Shown: positions 8,172-15,802 of the stretch, in pieces
How positions within the stretch are numbered: the stretch's first letter is position 1
How the letters are laid out: every line of letters begins with the position of its first letter
Origin: Comamonadaceae bacterium
GTDB taxonomy: Bacteria; Pseudomonadota; Gammaproteobacteria; Burkholderiales; Burkholderiaceae_C
Direction of reading: 5' to 3'
Assembly: GCA_947469815.1 (NCBI GenBank)
Contig: CANIRI010000008.1
Location: forward strand, 1-19,790
Length of the DNA stretch: 19,790 nucleotides
The notes under the pieces: generated by a model
The model's database searches: none
The model's input: the letters and a program-made list of their open reading frames with translations, nothing else
Told to the model about the DNA's origin: nothing
Position numbers and translations under genes: made by a program

Positions 8172-9493
8172 GAATTTCTTCCGATTGCGTAATATTCAAG
8201 CCCGGCTTGTCGCAAAACTTCCGGCTCGTAGAGATTACGGCCATCAAATACGGCCGGCACCTTGAGTTTGGCTTTAATCAGGGAGAAGTCAGGCGACCGG
8301 AACTCCTTCCATTCGGTGATGATCGCCAACACATCCGCCTCTTCAAGCGCTGCCATGGGCGACTCTTCGTAAGTAATACGGGGCTCATCACCAAGAATCC
8401 GTTTGGCTTCCCCAATGGCGACAGGGTCGTAAGCCTTGACCTTTGCCCCACGTGCCAGCAGTTGCCGGATCAGCGTAAGGCTCGGCGCCTCGCGCATGTC
8501 GTCGGTGCCCGGCTTGAACGCCAACCCCCACAATGCAATAGTCTTGCCGGAGAGATCCTCGCCCAGACGGTTGATGATTTTATCCGCCAGAATCTGCTTC
8601 TGTGCCGTATTGACCTCTTCTACTGCCCGCAAAACCCGCAGGGTCTGCCCGAATCCGCTGGCTGCTCGAATCAGCGCCTGCACATCCTTGGGAAAACAGG
8701 AACCGCCATAACCGGCTCCGGGATAGAGGAATTGATAGCCGATCCTCGGGTCGGATCCGATGCCCTTACGCACTTGCTCAACGTCAGCCCCCAAAACCCC
8801 GGCAAGATTGGCCAGCTCGTTCATGAAACTGATACGCGTCGCCAACATGGCGTTGGCAGCATATTTGGTCAGCTCTGCACTTCTGGGGTCCATCACAATC
8901 AGCCGTTCATGATTGCGCTGAAATGGCGCATAAAGCTGTTGCAGTATTTCAATGACCTTGGGGTCTTCCGTGCCGGCAATGATGCGATCAGGCCGCATGA
9001 AGTCTTCAACGGCAGCGCCCTCCTTCAGGAATTCCGGATTTGAGGCAACACTGAACGGCAGCACCAAGCCTCGCGATTGAATCTCCCGGTCTATCGTCTC
9101 CCGGACCCGATCCACAGTCCCCACCGGCACAGTGCTCTTGTTGATGACAACCTTGTAGTCGGCCATATGCCGGCCGATGCTGGATGCAGCCGCGATGACA
9201 TGCCGCAGGTCTGCGGAACCGTCTTCATCCGGCGGGGTACCAACAGCGATGAATTGAAGCGCTCCGTGGTCCACAGCAGACTTGGCATCGGTGGTAAAAA
9301 CAAGCCTGCCAGCGGCCGCATTTTTCCGGACCAAATCCCCAAGCCCCGGTTCATGGATCGGAATCCCGCCTTCCTTAAGACATTGGATTTTTGCTGCATC
9401 GACGTCCAGACAAAGGACGTCGTTACCGACGTCTGCCAGACAGGCGCCGGTCACCAAACCAACATAGCCAGTGCCAATAATCGTAATTTTCAT
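8168..9493 (-). CDS. ugd: UDP-glucose 6-dehydrogenase
   Basis: A 441-residue cytoplasmic enzyme oxidising UDP-glucose to UDP-glucuronate. Seen: [18 protein letters not shown] at the N terminus, [34 protein letters not shown], and the catalytic C266 in [32 protein letters not shown] is the C-terminal domain signature. The length is normal for the bacterial single-polypeptide family. It begins 12 bp after the EPS regulator gene and ends overlapping the epimerase start, so it is the first enzyme gene of the operon. Confidence 0.96.
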   Translation of the reverse strand: MKITIIGTGYVGLVTGACLADVGNDVLCLDVDAAKIQCLKEGGIPIHEPGLGDLVRKNAAAGRLVFTTDAKSAVDHGALQFIAVGTPPDEDGSADLRHVIAAASSIGRHMADYKVVINKSTVPVGTVDRVRETIDREIQSRGLVLPFSVASNPEFLKEGAAVEDFMRPDRIIAGTEDPKVIEILQQLYAPFQRNHERLIVMDPRSAELTKYAANAMLATRISFMNELANLAGVLGADVEQVRKGIGSDPRIGYQFLYPGAGYGGSCFPKDVQALIRAASGFGQTLRVLRAVEEVNTAQKQILADKIINRLGEDLSGKTIALWGLAFKPGTDDMREAPSLTLIRQLLARGAKVKAYDPVAIGEAKRILGDEPRITYEESPMAALEEADVLAIITEWKEFRSPDFSLIKAKLKVPAVFDGRNLYEPEVLRQAGLEYYAIGRNS

Positions 9494-9505
9494 ATCGTGA
9501 CAGGC

Positions 9506-9883
9506 CTAACTGGTTGAGCCGCGCCCAGCAGGGCCACTTTCGGATTCAAAATCACACTCTCGCTGTTCGATGCGCTTCAGCGCCTCGATTTCCCGATGCA
9601 GCGCCTCGTATTCCGTCTCTTTTCGCGCAAGGTATTCCCGTGTGAGTTCGACACGATTCCGGATCCCTTCCGGCGTGAGCAGATAAACCACCTTCGCCAG
9701 TTTCCCGCCGTGACGCGAGAAGTGCCCGATCTTCAGCAACCCCTTGTCGACCAGCGCCGCAATCAGGTAATGGGCCTTGCCTTTGCTGATGCCCAATTGA
9801 CTGGAAAGCGCGCGCTGCGAGATTTCGGGATTCAGTTCAATCGCGCGCAGTATTCTGAAATGCACTTCATTTTCAGCGTTCAT
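9506..9883 (-). CDS. MarR-family EPS-associated transcriptional regulator
   Basis: A 125-residue protein. Residues about 8-75 form a winged helix: ILRAIELNPEISQRALSSQLGISKGKAHYLIAALVDKGLLK is the helix-turn-helix and GGKLAKVVYLLTPEGI the wing. Residues about 80-113 (LTREYLARKETEYEALHREIEALKRIE) are a likely coiled-coil dimerisation helix. This matches the small MarR-type regulators found at the head of exopolysaccharide loci. The gene leads the sugar-nucleotide operon, 12 bp before ugd. A perfect palindrome 56 bp upstream (9939-9952) is a candidate binding site, so autoregulation is plausible but inferred. The last ~12 residues (Ser/Gly-rich) look disordered. Confidence 0.88.
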   Translation of the reverse strand: MNAENEVHFRILRAIELNPEISQRALSSQLGISKGKAHYLIAALVDKGLLKIGHFSRHGGKLAKVVYLLTPEGIRNRVELTREYLARKETEYEALHREIEALKRIEQRECDFESESGPAGRGSTS

Positions 9884-9938
9884 GGATCAATCCGGGACGA
9901 TGGTTAATGAAGATTAAGTGGAGATTCGTTTTGATACC

Positions 9939-9952
9939 GCCCAATATTGGGC
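9939..9952. promoter_or_regulatory. 14-bp palindrome, candidate operator of the EPS regulator
   Basis: GCCCAATATTGGGC is a perfect 14-bp palindrome. It lies between the terminator of the wzz unit and the regulator start codon. Dyad sites of this size suit dimeric MarR proteins, so it is a candidate autoregulatory operator. I could not place a convincing -35/-10 pair around it. Confidence 0.45.
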
Positions 9953-9961
9953 ATACTCGAT

Positions 9962-10001
9962 AAAAAAAACACTCTGGCCGAAAAAACGCTCGACCAAGAG
10001 T
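9962..10001 (-). terminator. Intrinsic terminator after wzz
   Basis: Read on the minus strand, ACTCT-(bulged T)-GGTCG pairs with CGGCC-AGAGT around a short loop, with a run of eight T directly after (9962-9969 on the plus strand as A). This is a standard Rho-independent shape. It lies 35 bp past the wzz stop and separates the export/chain-length unit from the regulator-led operon. Confidence 0.8.
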
Positions 10002-10035
10002 TTTGATGACAAAGATGCGTACATCCGCAGAAAAA

Positions 10036-11208
10036 TCATTTTCTTCCCAGAGCCGCGGCAAAAGATCGGCGAATACCCGCCAGTCGCCTCACGCTTTCTG
10101 CGTCTGTGCCGGCGTTACGGAATATCAGTCTCATGAATAAATACAAAAAGAGCACAACGGCAGTGGCCAGCGTCGCGCCGATTGCGAGCGCCGCTTTTTT
10201 CGGCTTGGACTTGCGCTCCGGCGGCAACGCCAGGTCAATCACTTGGATGACCGCTGACTCCCGGCTCTCGTCGATTTTTGCGATTTCGTACTGCTTGGAC
10301 AGCAGCTCAAAAAGGGTTTCGTTGTATTTGTAATCCCTGTATTTCGTGACGTAATCTCCACCAACCGCTGGCGTTTGGCCGTCTTTTTGCACACGCTCCA
10401 GCTGCGTTCTCAATGCCGCAAGCTCAGCCTGGGTGCTCTTGAACTCCGGAGAATTTTCGGTCAGGTAATTGCGCATCGCGCTCAAGCGGATTTCCTTGGC
10501 GGTCACTTCTGCCATCAGGAGGGCGACCGACGACATCGCGGATTGCGGGTTCGCCTTCAGAGCGTCAGCGCTGACGCCGGTCGACCGGAGGACAACTTCG
10601 GCACGGTCAAAATTATCCTTGGCTTTGGCCAATTGAGTCTCGTAAAACGCTCTGCGCTGCTGCGCTTCGGTCAGCGACAGTCGACCCATGAGCTTGGCCA
10701 GTTCTTCGACATAGGCATTGGCGACATCCGCGGCAAATTTCGGATCATGGTCGTCAAATGCGATACGAATCAGGCCGTCCCTACCCGATGAAATGTTGGT
10801 CTCGCCAGCCAACACCTTTCGAGCGTCATGCTTCAGCTCGACTCCATAGCGCTTCACCAGATCAAAGCGCTCCACCAGGGCATCCGCCACTGAACGGGAG
10901 GCGACATAGGCAACATATTGATCAGCCTGACTCTTCAGTCCACCGGAAGCAGCCGCCGCACCCAGACCGCCCAGCGCCTGCATCATGGCCGCTGCCGAGC
11001 TTTGCTGCTGCAACGGGGGTAACACGGTGGTCATCGCGGTATAGGTGGGCGTAATCATAAAGCTGATTCCCAGTGCGATGAATCCAACAGCCAATGGCCC
11101 CAACACCAGAAGCCTCAGGTTGTCGGCCACGACCTGCAATAAATCGAGCAGGCTGAACTCGTCAGTTTCGTCGGCGGTTACGTTATAGGCTGGGACTTGT
11201 TCGGTCAT
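10036..11208 (-). CDS. wzz: Wzz/GumC-type polysaccharide chain-length (co-polymerase) protein
   Basis: A 390-residue inner-membrane protein with the Wzz layout: a cytoplasmic N terminus (FSLLDLLQVVADN), TM1 at about 31-52, a large periplasmic domain with coiled-coil tendency (about 180-320), and TM2 at about 340-363. The SKPKKAALAIGATLATA segment at TM2 holds the Pro-rich co-polymerase signature region. There is no C-terminal kinase domain, so it is PCP-1/PCP-2-like without autokinase. A short Ala/Gln-rich insert (about 68-92, SSAAAMMQALGGLGAAAASGG) lies near the start of the periplasmic domain, as in many EPS versions. It sets polymer length with the export protein upstream. The ribosome site (CAGG) is weak. 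The 173-bp gap before it contains a REP pair and a second copy-like MTEQ start. Confidence 0.9.
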   Translation of the reverse strand: MTEQVPAYNVTADETDEFSLLDLLQVVADNLRLLVLGPLAVGFIALGISFMITPTYTAMTTVLPPLQQQSSAAAMMQALGGLGAAAASGGLKSQADQYVAYVASRSVADALVERFDLVKRYGVELKHDARKVLAGETNISSGRDGLIRIAFDDHDPKFAADVANAYVEELAKLMGRLSLTEAQQRRAFYETQLAKAKDNFDRAEVVLRSTGVSADALKANPQSAMSSVALLMAEVTAKEIRLSAMRNYLTENSPEFKSTQAELAALRTQLERVQKDGQTPAVGGDYVTKYRDYKYNETLFELLSKQYEIAKIDESRESAVIQVIDLALPPERKSKPKKAALAIGATLATAVVLFLYLFMRLIFRNAGTDAESVRRLAGIRRSFAAALGRK

Positions 11209-11211
11209 GAA

Positions 11212-11376
11212 TCAACAGCCTGGTGGTTGTTGGGTTTTGAATTTGTAGCCCGGATGAAGGCCGCAGGCCGGAATCCGGGGAGAAGCACAGTCATCGATTT
11301 GCTCCACACCTGCCCCGGATTCCATCCGGGCTACAAGGGCGTCATTTGTCCGGGCTGCGGGGGTTTGTTCGGTCAT
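11212..11376 (-). other. Short ORF (54 codons) spanning the REP pair between export gene and wzz
   Basis: An open frame starts with ATG at 11376, 5 bp after the export-gene stop. It runs through the whole repeat and stops 3 bp before the wzz ATG. Its first residues, MTEQTPA, resemble those of wzz (MTEQVPA), and 17 of the first 20 bases agree. The remainder (HPGYK and similar) is simply translated REP. It may be the original wzz start displaced by repeat insertion, or a leader that couples translation across the repeat. I do not claim a functional protein. Confidence 0.25.
11245..11334. repeat. REP pair (inverted GTAG-headed elements)
   Basis: The left element GTAGCCCGGATGAAGG... ends in GGAATCCGGGG (11245-11280). 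The right element CCCCGGATTCC... ends in ATCCGGGCTAC (11313-11334) and is its inverted partner. Together they resemble a BIME in the gap between the export gene and wzz. GTAG heads are characteristic of REPs mobilised by RAYT transposases; no RAYT gene is in the window. Confidence 0.85.
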
Positions 11377-11381
11377 CGCGA

Positions 11382-14171
11382 TTACAGATCTTTTAGGACT
11401 TTGAGCCCCGCCACACCCAGCGCAAACTGATAGAAGATTTGCGTCCAGTCACGCAATTCACGCGCCCAATTGAAGTATTTCAACCGCTCAGGCACAACCA
11501 CGGCATCACCCGGCATCACTTGTGGTGCGCCAGCAATCCCCATTAACCCACTGCGAAACACCATAACCTCGCCGTTTGCTTTCACGATATACATATGATC
11601 GGTGTCACCCGTCGGGATAGAGCCGCCTGCCTGCTGCAAATACTCTGTCGCGCGCTTCTCGGGTCGATAGATAAATGAATTCTGGTTGTAGACTGCACCC
11701 AGCACACTAACCGTCGAGGGCTTGGGCGGTACATAGAAGCGGTCTCCATCTTCCAGCACCAGATCCGGCAGATCGCTCAGTGCCAGGCGTGAAGGTTGCA
11801 AGTCCAGCACGATGCGGCCCATGGCTTTGGTTTGCCGGAGTTTGCCGACCAACCCCATTTGCCCCTGCATGAAGGCTTTCAGCGTTTCGGTGTCATCCTT
11901 GTTGATTGTGCCCTGCGCGCTCGTGGCAAAGTTGCGTTGAACGTCGGTTTCCAGCCGGTCGACCGCCTCATTCAATCCTTTTTGTTGCAGCACGCGTGTG
12001 GACTCACGGGTAAATTCCGAGCCATACAGATAGGCATTCGGACTGAGCCCGCCAGTGCGCGCCAGGAACTGCCGTAGCGTCTCTCCCGGCAATACCCGAT
12101 ACTGGCCCGGTCGATTGACTTCGCCCTCGATGCGTACGTAGACCGTCTGTTTGGCCACTGGCACTGGATACTCGGTTTTGGAGTAAATCGAGATCTCGTC
12201 ACCGGGATTAAGCGCAATATTATTGGTCGCCTCTCCCTCGAGCACCGCTTGGCCCAGGTCGAATGACAACAACGTTTTGGTCAGATCTTGTGGCTGCAGT
12301 CGGATCAGGTTGGCGTGATCCCAGTTGATCTCGCTACGCAGACCGTTGCCCCCCATGTTGAACCAGTAGTCGTAGTAATCAGCTAGCCACTGCGCGCTGG
12401 GGATGATGTCCCGAATACGCTTGCCTTCACGCCACACGAATTTCCACTTCTGCCCGCCGAGAACGCTGCCGCTGAGGGTGATCTCGTTTTCCGCGCGGGG
12501 CAGTGCATCATCCACACCAAAAATCGACACGATGTCGCCGGCTCGTAATTCCATGTTTTCAGTGGCATCGCCACGAATCGCCTTGCCCAGATCAAATGCT
12601 ACGATCCTGGTCGAAAGCTTGTCACCATCCAGCCGCTGCACAGTGGCGTAATCCCAGTTCACTTCCCGCCTTGAGTGGCGTGTGATACCCGCCCCTGCGT
12701 TCTGGCGTTGCCAGTAGGTGGTCGGAATCAGCGCATTCTTGTCGACAAACAGATCCATCACCCGCATGCCTTGGCGCCAGGGGTAGCGGGCGGGGGCGGC
12801 AACGTTGCCGCGCAGGACAATGGCGTTGTCAAAACGCGGCGAAATCGAAAATACGTTAACCACATCACCGCCGGCAATCTTGCGGGAAAGGCCTGCCTGG
12901 TCGAGTGTGAACTCATCCACCTGACGAATCTTGCGATCAACAATCCGCTCGAGCGTCACTTTTTGCCCTTGGGCGGTGATGGTCAGCCCGCCGGCAAGGT
13001 CCAGCAACTCTTCGAGTGATGCGCCCTTTTTGAGTTCGTAAATGGCGGGCGTGTTGACGCTGCCGGCAATCGCCACCAGATCACCAATCGGCGGAATGTA
13101 GATCACGTCGCCAGAGATCAACGAGACATCTTTTGATTTATCACCCCGACGCAGCAGGTCATAGAAATCGAATTCCGTCACTACCTTGCCCGCGCGTTTT
13201 AACTGGATGTTGCGCATTGAGCCGCGTGCCGAAGGCCCACCCGCCGCAAAAATGGTGTTGACCAGGGTGCTCAGTGAACTCACGGTGTAGCTGCCCGGTT
13301 TTTTGGCGTACCCCACTACAAACACCTGCAGCGAACGCAGTTGCCCCAGAGTCACATTGAGTTCGAAATTGCGGAAGACCTTGCCGATTTCGCGTTTGAG
13401 GTGGGGTTGCAAGTCCTGAAACTTCACGCCCGCCACATTGACCACGCCCACGCGCGGAATGTTGATGGTGCCATCGCGATCGATGAGTAGCCTTAAATCG
13501 ACTTCGATCTGGCCCCAGATGCGGATCACCAGTTCGTCGCCGGGGCCGACTTGATAGTCCGGCACCACCGGCACCCGATCCACCGGCGCAAAGGTCGAAG
13601 GCACGTCCGAGAATAGTTCCTGTCCGAACATCGGCAGAAATCGGCCGATCGATTGGGCAACAAAGTTCTGGAATTCATTGCGTTCATTAACGTCAGCGAA
13701 CTGGGCCTGCTGGGCATCAGGGTTGGGTTGTGGCTGTTGCGACTGCGGTTTATCCGTTGCAGCGCCCTGCTGCTGCGGCGAAGCAAGCTGTTGCGCTGAC
13801 GGCGCCTGGTTGGGCTGTGCGCCGCTACCCGGTGCCGCAGGTTGACCACGCATCGTCGTGGCCGCGCCTGCGTTGGGGGTATTACCAACATTACCAGTCA
13901 TCGCCCCCGAAGACCGGGGCGCGATAGCGCCAGAGCCACCGGGTTGCCCCGGCGCAATCATCGGCGTCGATGGGAAATTGACTGTCGGCAAGTTGGCACC
14001 CGGTGCCGCGCCCGTTTGCGGCACCATCGTTGGCGCACCAATACCGGTTGATGTGCCGGTGGATGCTGCTCCACCGACTGAACCCGCCCCATCCTGAGCG
14101 TTGGCAATCGATGCGCTCGAAATAAACAGCACAAGCGCAGTGGAAAATAACTTCAATGATGAGCGCGACAT
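11382..14171 (-). CDS. SLBB-domain polysaccharide export protein (large Wza/OtnA-like)
   Basis: A 929-residue secreted protein, much longer than Wza (about 380). A Sec signal peptide occupies residues 1-25 (hydrophobic ALVLFISSASIA, cleavage after ANA), with no lipobox Cys visible. Residues about 27-160 are a low-complexity Gly/Ala/Pro/Gln-rich linker. The Poly_export domain is at about 204-277 (DYQVGPGDELVIRIWGQ). Repeated SLBB-like units follow, starting at LQVFVVGYAKKPGSYTV, LVAIAGSVNTPAIYEL, AIVLRGNVAAPARYPW, EITLSGSVLGGQKWKF, VYVRIEGEVNRPGQYRV and VSVLGAVYNQNSFIYR. A hydrophobic C-terminal helix ends the protein (FYQFALGVAGLKVL). This layout fits the large OtnA-like outer-membrane exporters of capsule loci. 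It leads the transcription unit containing wzz. Confidence 0.92.
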   Translation of the reverse strand: MSRSSLKLFSTALVLFISSASIANAQDGAGSVGGAASTGTSTGIGAPTMVPQTGAAPGANLPTVNFPSTPMIAPGQPGGSGAIAPRSSGAMTGNVGNTPNAGAATTMRGQPAAPGSGAQPNQAPSAQQLASPQQQGAATDKPQSQQPQPNPDAQQAQFADVNERNEFQNFVAQSIGRFLPMFGQELFSDVPSTFAPVDRVPVVPDYQVGPGDELVIRIWGQIEVDLRLLIDRDGTINIPRVGVVNVAGVKFQDLQPHLKREIGKVFRNFELNVTLGQLRSLQVFVVGYAKKPGSYTVSSLSTLVNTIFAAGGPSARGSMRNIQLKRAGKVVTEFDFYDLLRRGDKSKDVSLISGDVIYIPPIGDLVAIAGSVNTPAIYELKKGASLEELLDLAGGLTITAQGQKVTLERIVDRKIRQVDEFTLDQAGLSRKIAGGDVVNVFSISPRFDNAIVLRGNVAAPARYPWRQGMRVMDLFVDKNALIPTTYWQRQNAGAGITRHSRREVNWDYATVQRLDGDKLSTRIVAFDLGKAIRGDATENMELRAGDIVSIFGVDDALPRAENEITLSGSVLGGQKWKFVWREGKRIRDIIPSAQWLADYYDYWFNMGGNGLRSEINWDHANLIRLQPQDLTKTLLSFDLGQAVLEGEATNNIALNPGDEISIYSKTEYPVPVAKQTVYVRIEGEVNRPGQYRVLPGETLRQFLARTGGLSPNAYLYGSEFTRESTRVLQQKGLNEAVDRLETDVQRNFATSAQGTINKDDTETLKAFMQGQMGLVGKLRQTKAMGRIVLDLQPSRLALSDLPDLVLEDGDRFYVPPKPSTVSVLGAVYNQNSFIYRPEKRATEYLQQAGGSIPTGDTDHMYIVKANGEVMVFRSGLMGIAGAPQVMPGDAVVVPERLKYFNWARELRDWTQIFYQFALGVAGLKVLKDL

Positions 14172-14217
14172 ACGTTTTTTTCTGGGGAATGTGAGCCACC
14201 GTGGATGCTGTGAATTC

Positions 14218-14235
14218 TATCATAAGTCCATGATA
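14218..14235. promoter_or_regulatory. Inverted repeat upstream of the export gene
   Basis: TATCAT and ATGATA flank a 6-bp spacer, giving a perfect 6-bp dyad 46 bp before the export-gene ATG. On the minus strand TATGAT and TAGAAT are overlapping -10-like hexamers here, but no good -35 is at the right distance. It is a candidate operator or promoter region only. Confidence 0.35.
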
Positions 14236-14310
14236 CGGCTGCAGGTTTTTCCTGTCTGAATAATGCGTAAGCGCAGCGGTTTCCAACGCGCAGCCCCGAC
14301 AAAACGCCCC

Positions 14311-14384
14311 CGTAGCCCGCATACCCGACCTTGTAGCCCGGATGAAGCAAAGCCCTTGTAGCCCGGATGAAGCGAAGCGCGCCC
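14311..14384 (+). repeat. Cluster of three GTAG-headed REP copies, one degenerate
   Basis: GTAGCCCG heads occur near 14312 (degenerate, followed by CATACCC), 14333 and 14358, the last two continuing as GTAGCCCGGATGAAGC. All three face the same way. They abut the broken hydrolase remnant and mark the 3' limit of its homology. The stretch 14236-14310 before them holds nothing I recognise. Confidence 0.75.
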
Positions 14385-14404
14385 CGGCCTGGTGAAGGGC
14401 GTGT

Positions 14405-14551
14405 TGCGGCCCAGGCGTCATAGACCGGATGGTTCCAGTCCGCCTGCTGCACCCGGACAAAATCGGAGAAGGCCTGTTCCCAGTGGTTGTGCCAGTGATC
14501 CGGGCCGGAACAGTTGAGGCCGGGGTGGATCAGGATGGAGAGGTTATTCAG
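14405..14551 (-). pseudogene. 5' remnant of an RBBP9/YdeN-family serine hydrolase
   Basis: The minus-strand translation LNNLSILIHPGLNCSGPDHW, continuing HNHWEQAF and RVQQADWNHPVYDAW, matches the N-terminal ~45 residues of RBBP9/YdeN-type alpha/beta hydrolases (usual form: ILIVPGL.GSGPDHWQ.HWE and RV.Q.DW). The family is about 180-190 residues. Here homology stops at about 14405 and the frame reads into REP sequence (LLHPGYK). The nucleophile elbow GHSLG and the rest of the catalytic triad are missing, and no ATG lies at the expected start. It is a truncated, non-functional remnant. Confidence 0.65.
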
Positions 14552-14629
14552 AGTAGCCGTGCGACGGGGCAAATTTGGATCATAGGGCAGCTCACTCTGC
14601 CCGCATATCATTCTGGAGTACCAGATATG

Positions 14630-14707
14630 AAATCGACCCCGGTAATTTTGATTGATGCGGGAGAAGCGGTAGTCAATTAAAAAAATCGACTCCGGTACCT
14701 TTGGATT
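14630..14707. repeat. Imperfect direct repeats of about 24 bp
   Basis: AAATCGACCCCGGTAATTTT (14630 onward, ending GATT at 14653) and AAATCGACTCCGGTACCTTT (14683 onward, ending GGATT at 14707) are related copies about 53 bp apart. Both are followed by a similar TTGATGxGGGA stretch. Each can be read as KSTPV on the plus strand, the first in a 17-codon ORF starting at 14629. The origin is unknown. The rest of 14552-14728 shows no gene. Confidence 0.5.
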
Positions 14708-14728
14708 ACCAAATTGATGGGGGAATCG

Positions 14729-15802
14729 TTACGCGATTTGAATGAATAGCGCGGATCCCATTACAAATGAACACGCAATTTTTTTAAACCACCTGCTGAG
14801 GAGTTCGTCGCCTACCCTTTGAGGCCCATCTCCATATGGCCAAATGTAATCGTCGATGATGACCCATCCGCCGGGCATTACCAAATCACACCATGACGCC
14901 ACATCCGCCTGTGCGTTGGCGTAACTGTGGTTGCCATCGATATGCAATACCGCGATGCGGCCGGAGTATTCTGTTTTCCCGAATACAGGTGTTGCGACCA
15001 GGGGGGTTTTTCGATATTGGATAGCTGCGTCAACCGATGGCAGCCGGATAAAATTGACCGAGCCGTTGGCGTAGGGCAGCAAATTGAGTAGATATACGGT
15101 TAGTGCCTCATCAGCAGAGACAGGCACTCGATCAACCAGTCCTTTCCCCTCATGCTGAATCAAATGTTCATTTGACCACGGGTCAATACAAAGCAGTTTC
15201 CCGGTTTCGTAACATTGGGCCAGTCGCAAAAGTACGAATGCTGACTTACCCCACCAACTGCCGATTTCAACGATGTCACCTGCAGGCGTGTGGCGGAAGA
15301 TTTCGCAAAGCGCACGAATCTTTTCATGGTCACACATGCCGGGAATGGAGTCGGCGTGGCGAAACAGCGAGGCGATCTCCAACGTTGAAATTGCTGGCTT
15401 GGCCGCGTTACTGGCTGCGAGTTCCAAGGGGTGTGCAAGCACGGATTTACCAAAATCCATTGCCGTTTGATAAGGCGCCATCTCGACGTCGATGGGGGAA
15501 GCATTGACCAGAGTTACGCCAGGGCAGGTATGGAGCAGGGTGCGATGGAGATAATCCCAAATCACCGGATTTGGGGTGAAAATGCCGTCGATGTCATGAA
15601 CGGTAGTCACCTGTTTCAGTGCTTTGTCAAAGTCAGGAGAGGTTACGTAAGGCAGGTGCGCCCATTGCGGATAGCGCTCGCGTACCGGATCGTGCCCAAG
15701 GGAGGATGAGCCGACCACCGACTGGCCTTCTGCCAGCGCACGTTCAAGGTAGGTCAATGAGCGCGGCATGCCTGCCGGGAATATCAGGACTTGTTTAGCC
15801 AC
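14729..15802 (-). CDS. Methyltransferase with N-terminal pre-ATP-grasp-like domain
   Basis: A protein of about 357 residues. Residues 1-110 (AKQVLIFPAGMPRSLTYLERALAEG, SSSLGHDP, DIDGIFTPNPVIWDYL) resemble the Rossmann-like pre-ATP-grasp fold, but no ATP-grasp domain follows. From about residue 155 a class I methyltransferase of the TylF/CmcI-like (Methyltransf_24) type appears: GDIVEIGSWWGKSAFVLLRLA, LLCIDPWS, and VLHIDGNHSYANAQADV with the acidic metal-site residues, then GGWVIIDDY. The GTG at 15802 is preferred to the GTG at 15820, because AAAAAGG lies at proper distance and it overlaps the upstream stop by 8 bp. It is co-transcribed with the preceding methyltransferase. The substrate is unknown. 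Confidence 0.75.
   Translation of the reverse strand: MAKQVLIFPAGMPRSLTYLERALAEGQSVVGSSSLGHDPVRERYPQWAHLPYVTSPDFDKALKQVTTVHDIDGIFTPNPVIWDYLHRTLLHTCPGVTLVNASPIDVEMAPYQTAMDFGKSVLAHPLELAASNAAKPAISTLEIASLFRHADSIPGMCDHEKIRALCEIFRHTPAGDIVEIGSWWGKSAFVLLRLAQCYETGKLLCIDPWSNEHLIQHEGKGLVDRVPVSADEALTVYLLNLLPYANGSVNFIRLPSVDAAIQYRKTPLVATPVFGKTEYSGRIAVLHIDGNHSYANAQADVASWCDLVMPGGWVIIDDYIWPYGDGPQRVGDELLSRWFKKIACSFVMGSALFIQIA

Noticed and set aside
8207..9043. 278-codon plus-strand open frame opposite ugd.
   Set aside because: It is an antisense shadow of a strongly conserved gene, with no recognisable domain or ribosome site.
9932..9941. GGCGGTAT on the minus strand, similar to the RfaH ops element core GGCGGTAG in the leader of the EPS operon.
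   Set aside because: Seven of eight core bases match, but the rest of the ops consensus is absent, and the overlap with the palindrome explains part of the sequence.
12675..13019. Plus-strand open frame opposite the export gene.
   Set aside because: Antisense shadow; its sequence shows no family features, while the minus strand encodes SLBB repeats.
14460..14891. 189-codon minus-strand frame across the REP cluster and the start of the export gene (about 13891-14460).
   Set aside because: It runs out of frame through the export-gene signal peptide and repeat DNA; the HPGYK-like peptides in this region are typical of translated REPs.
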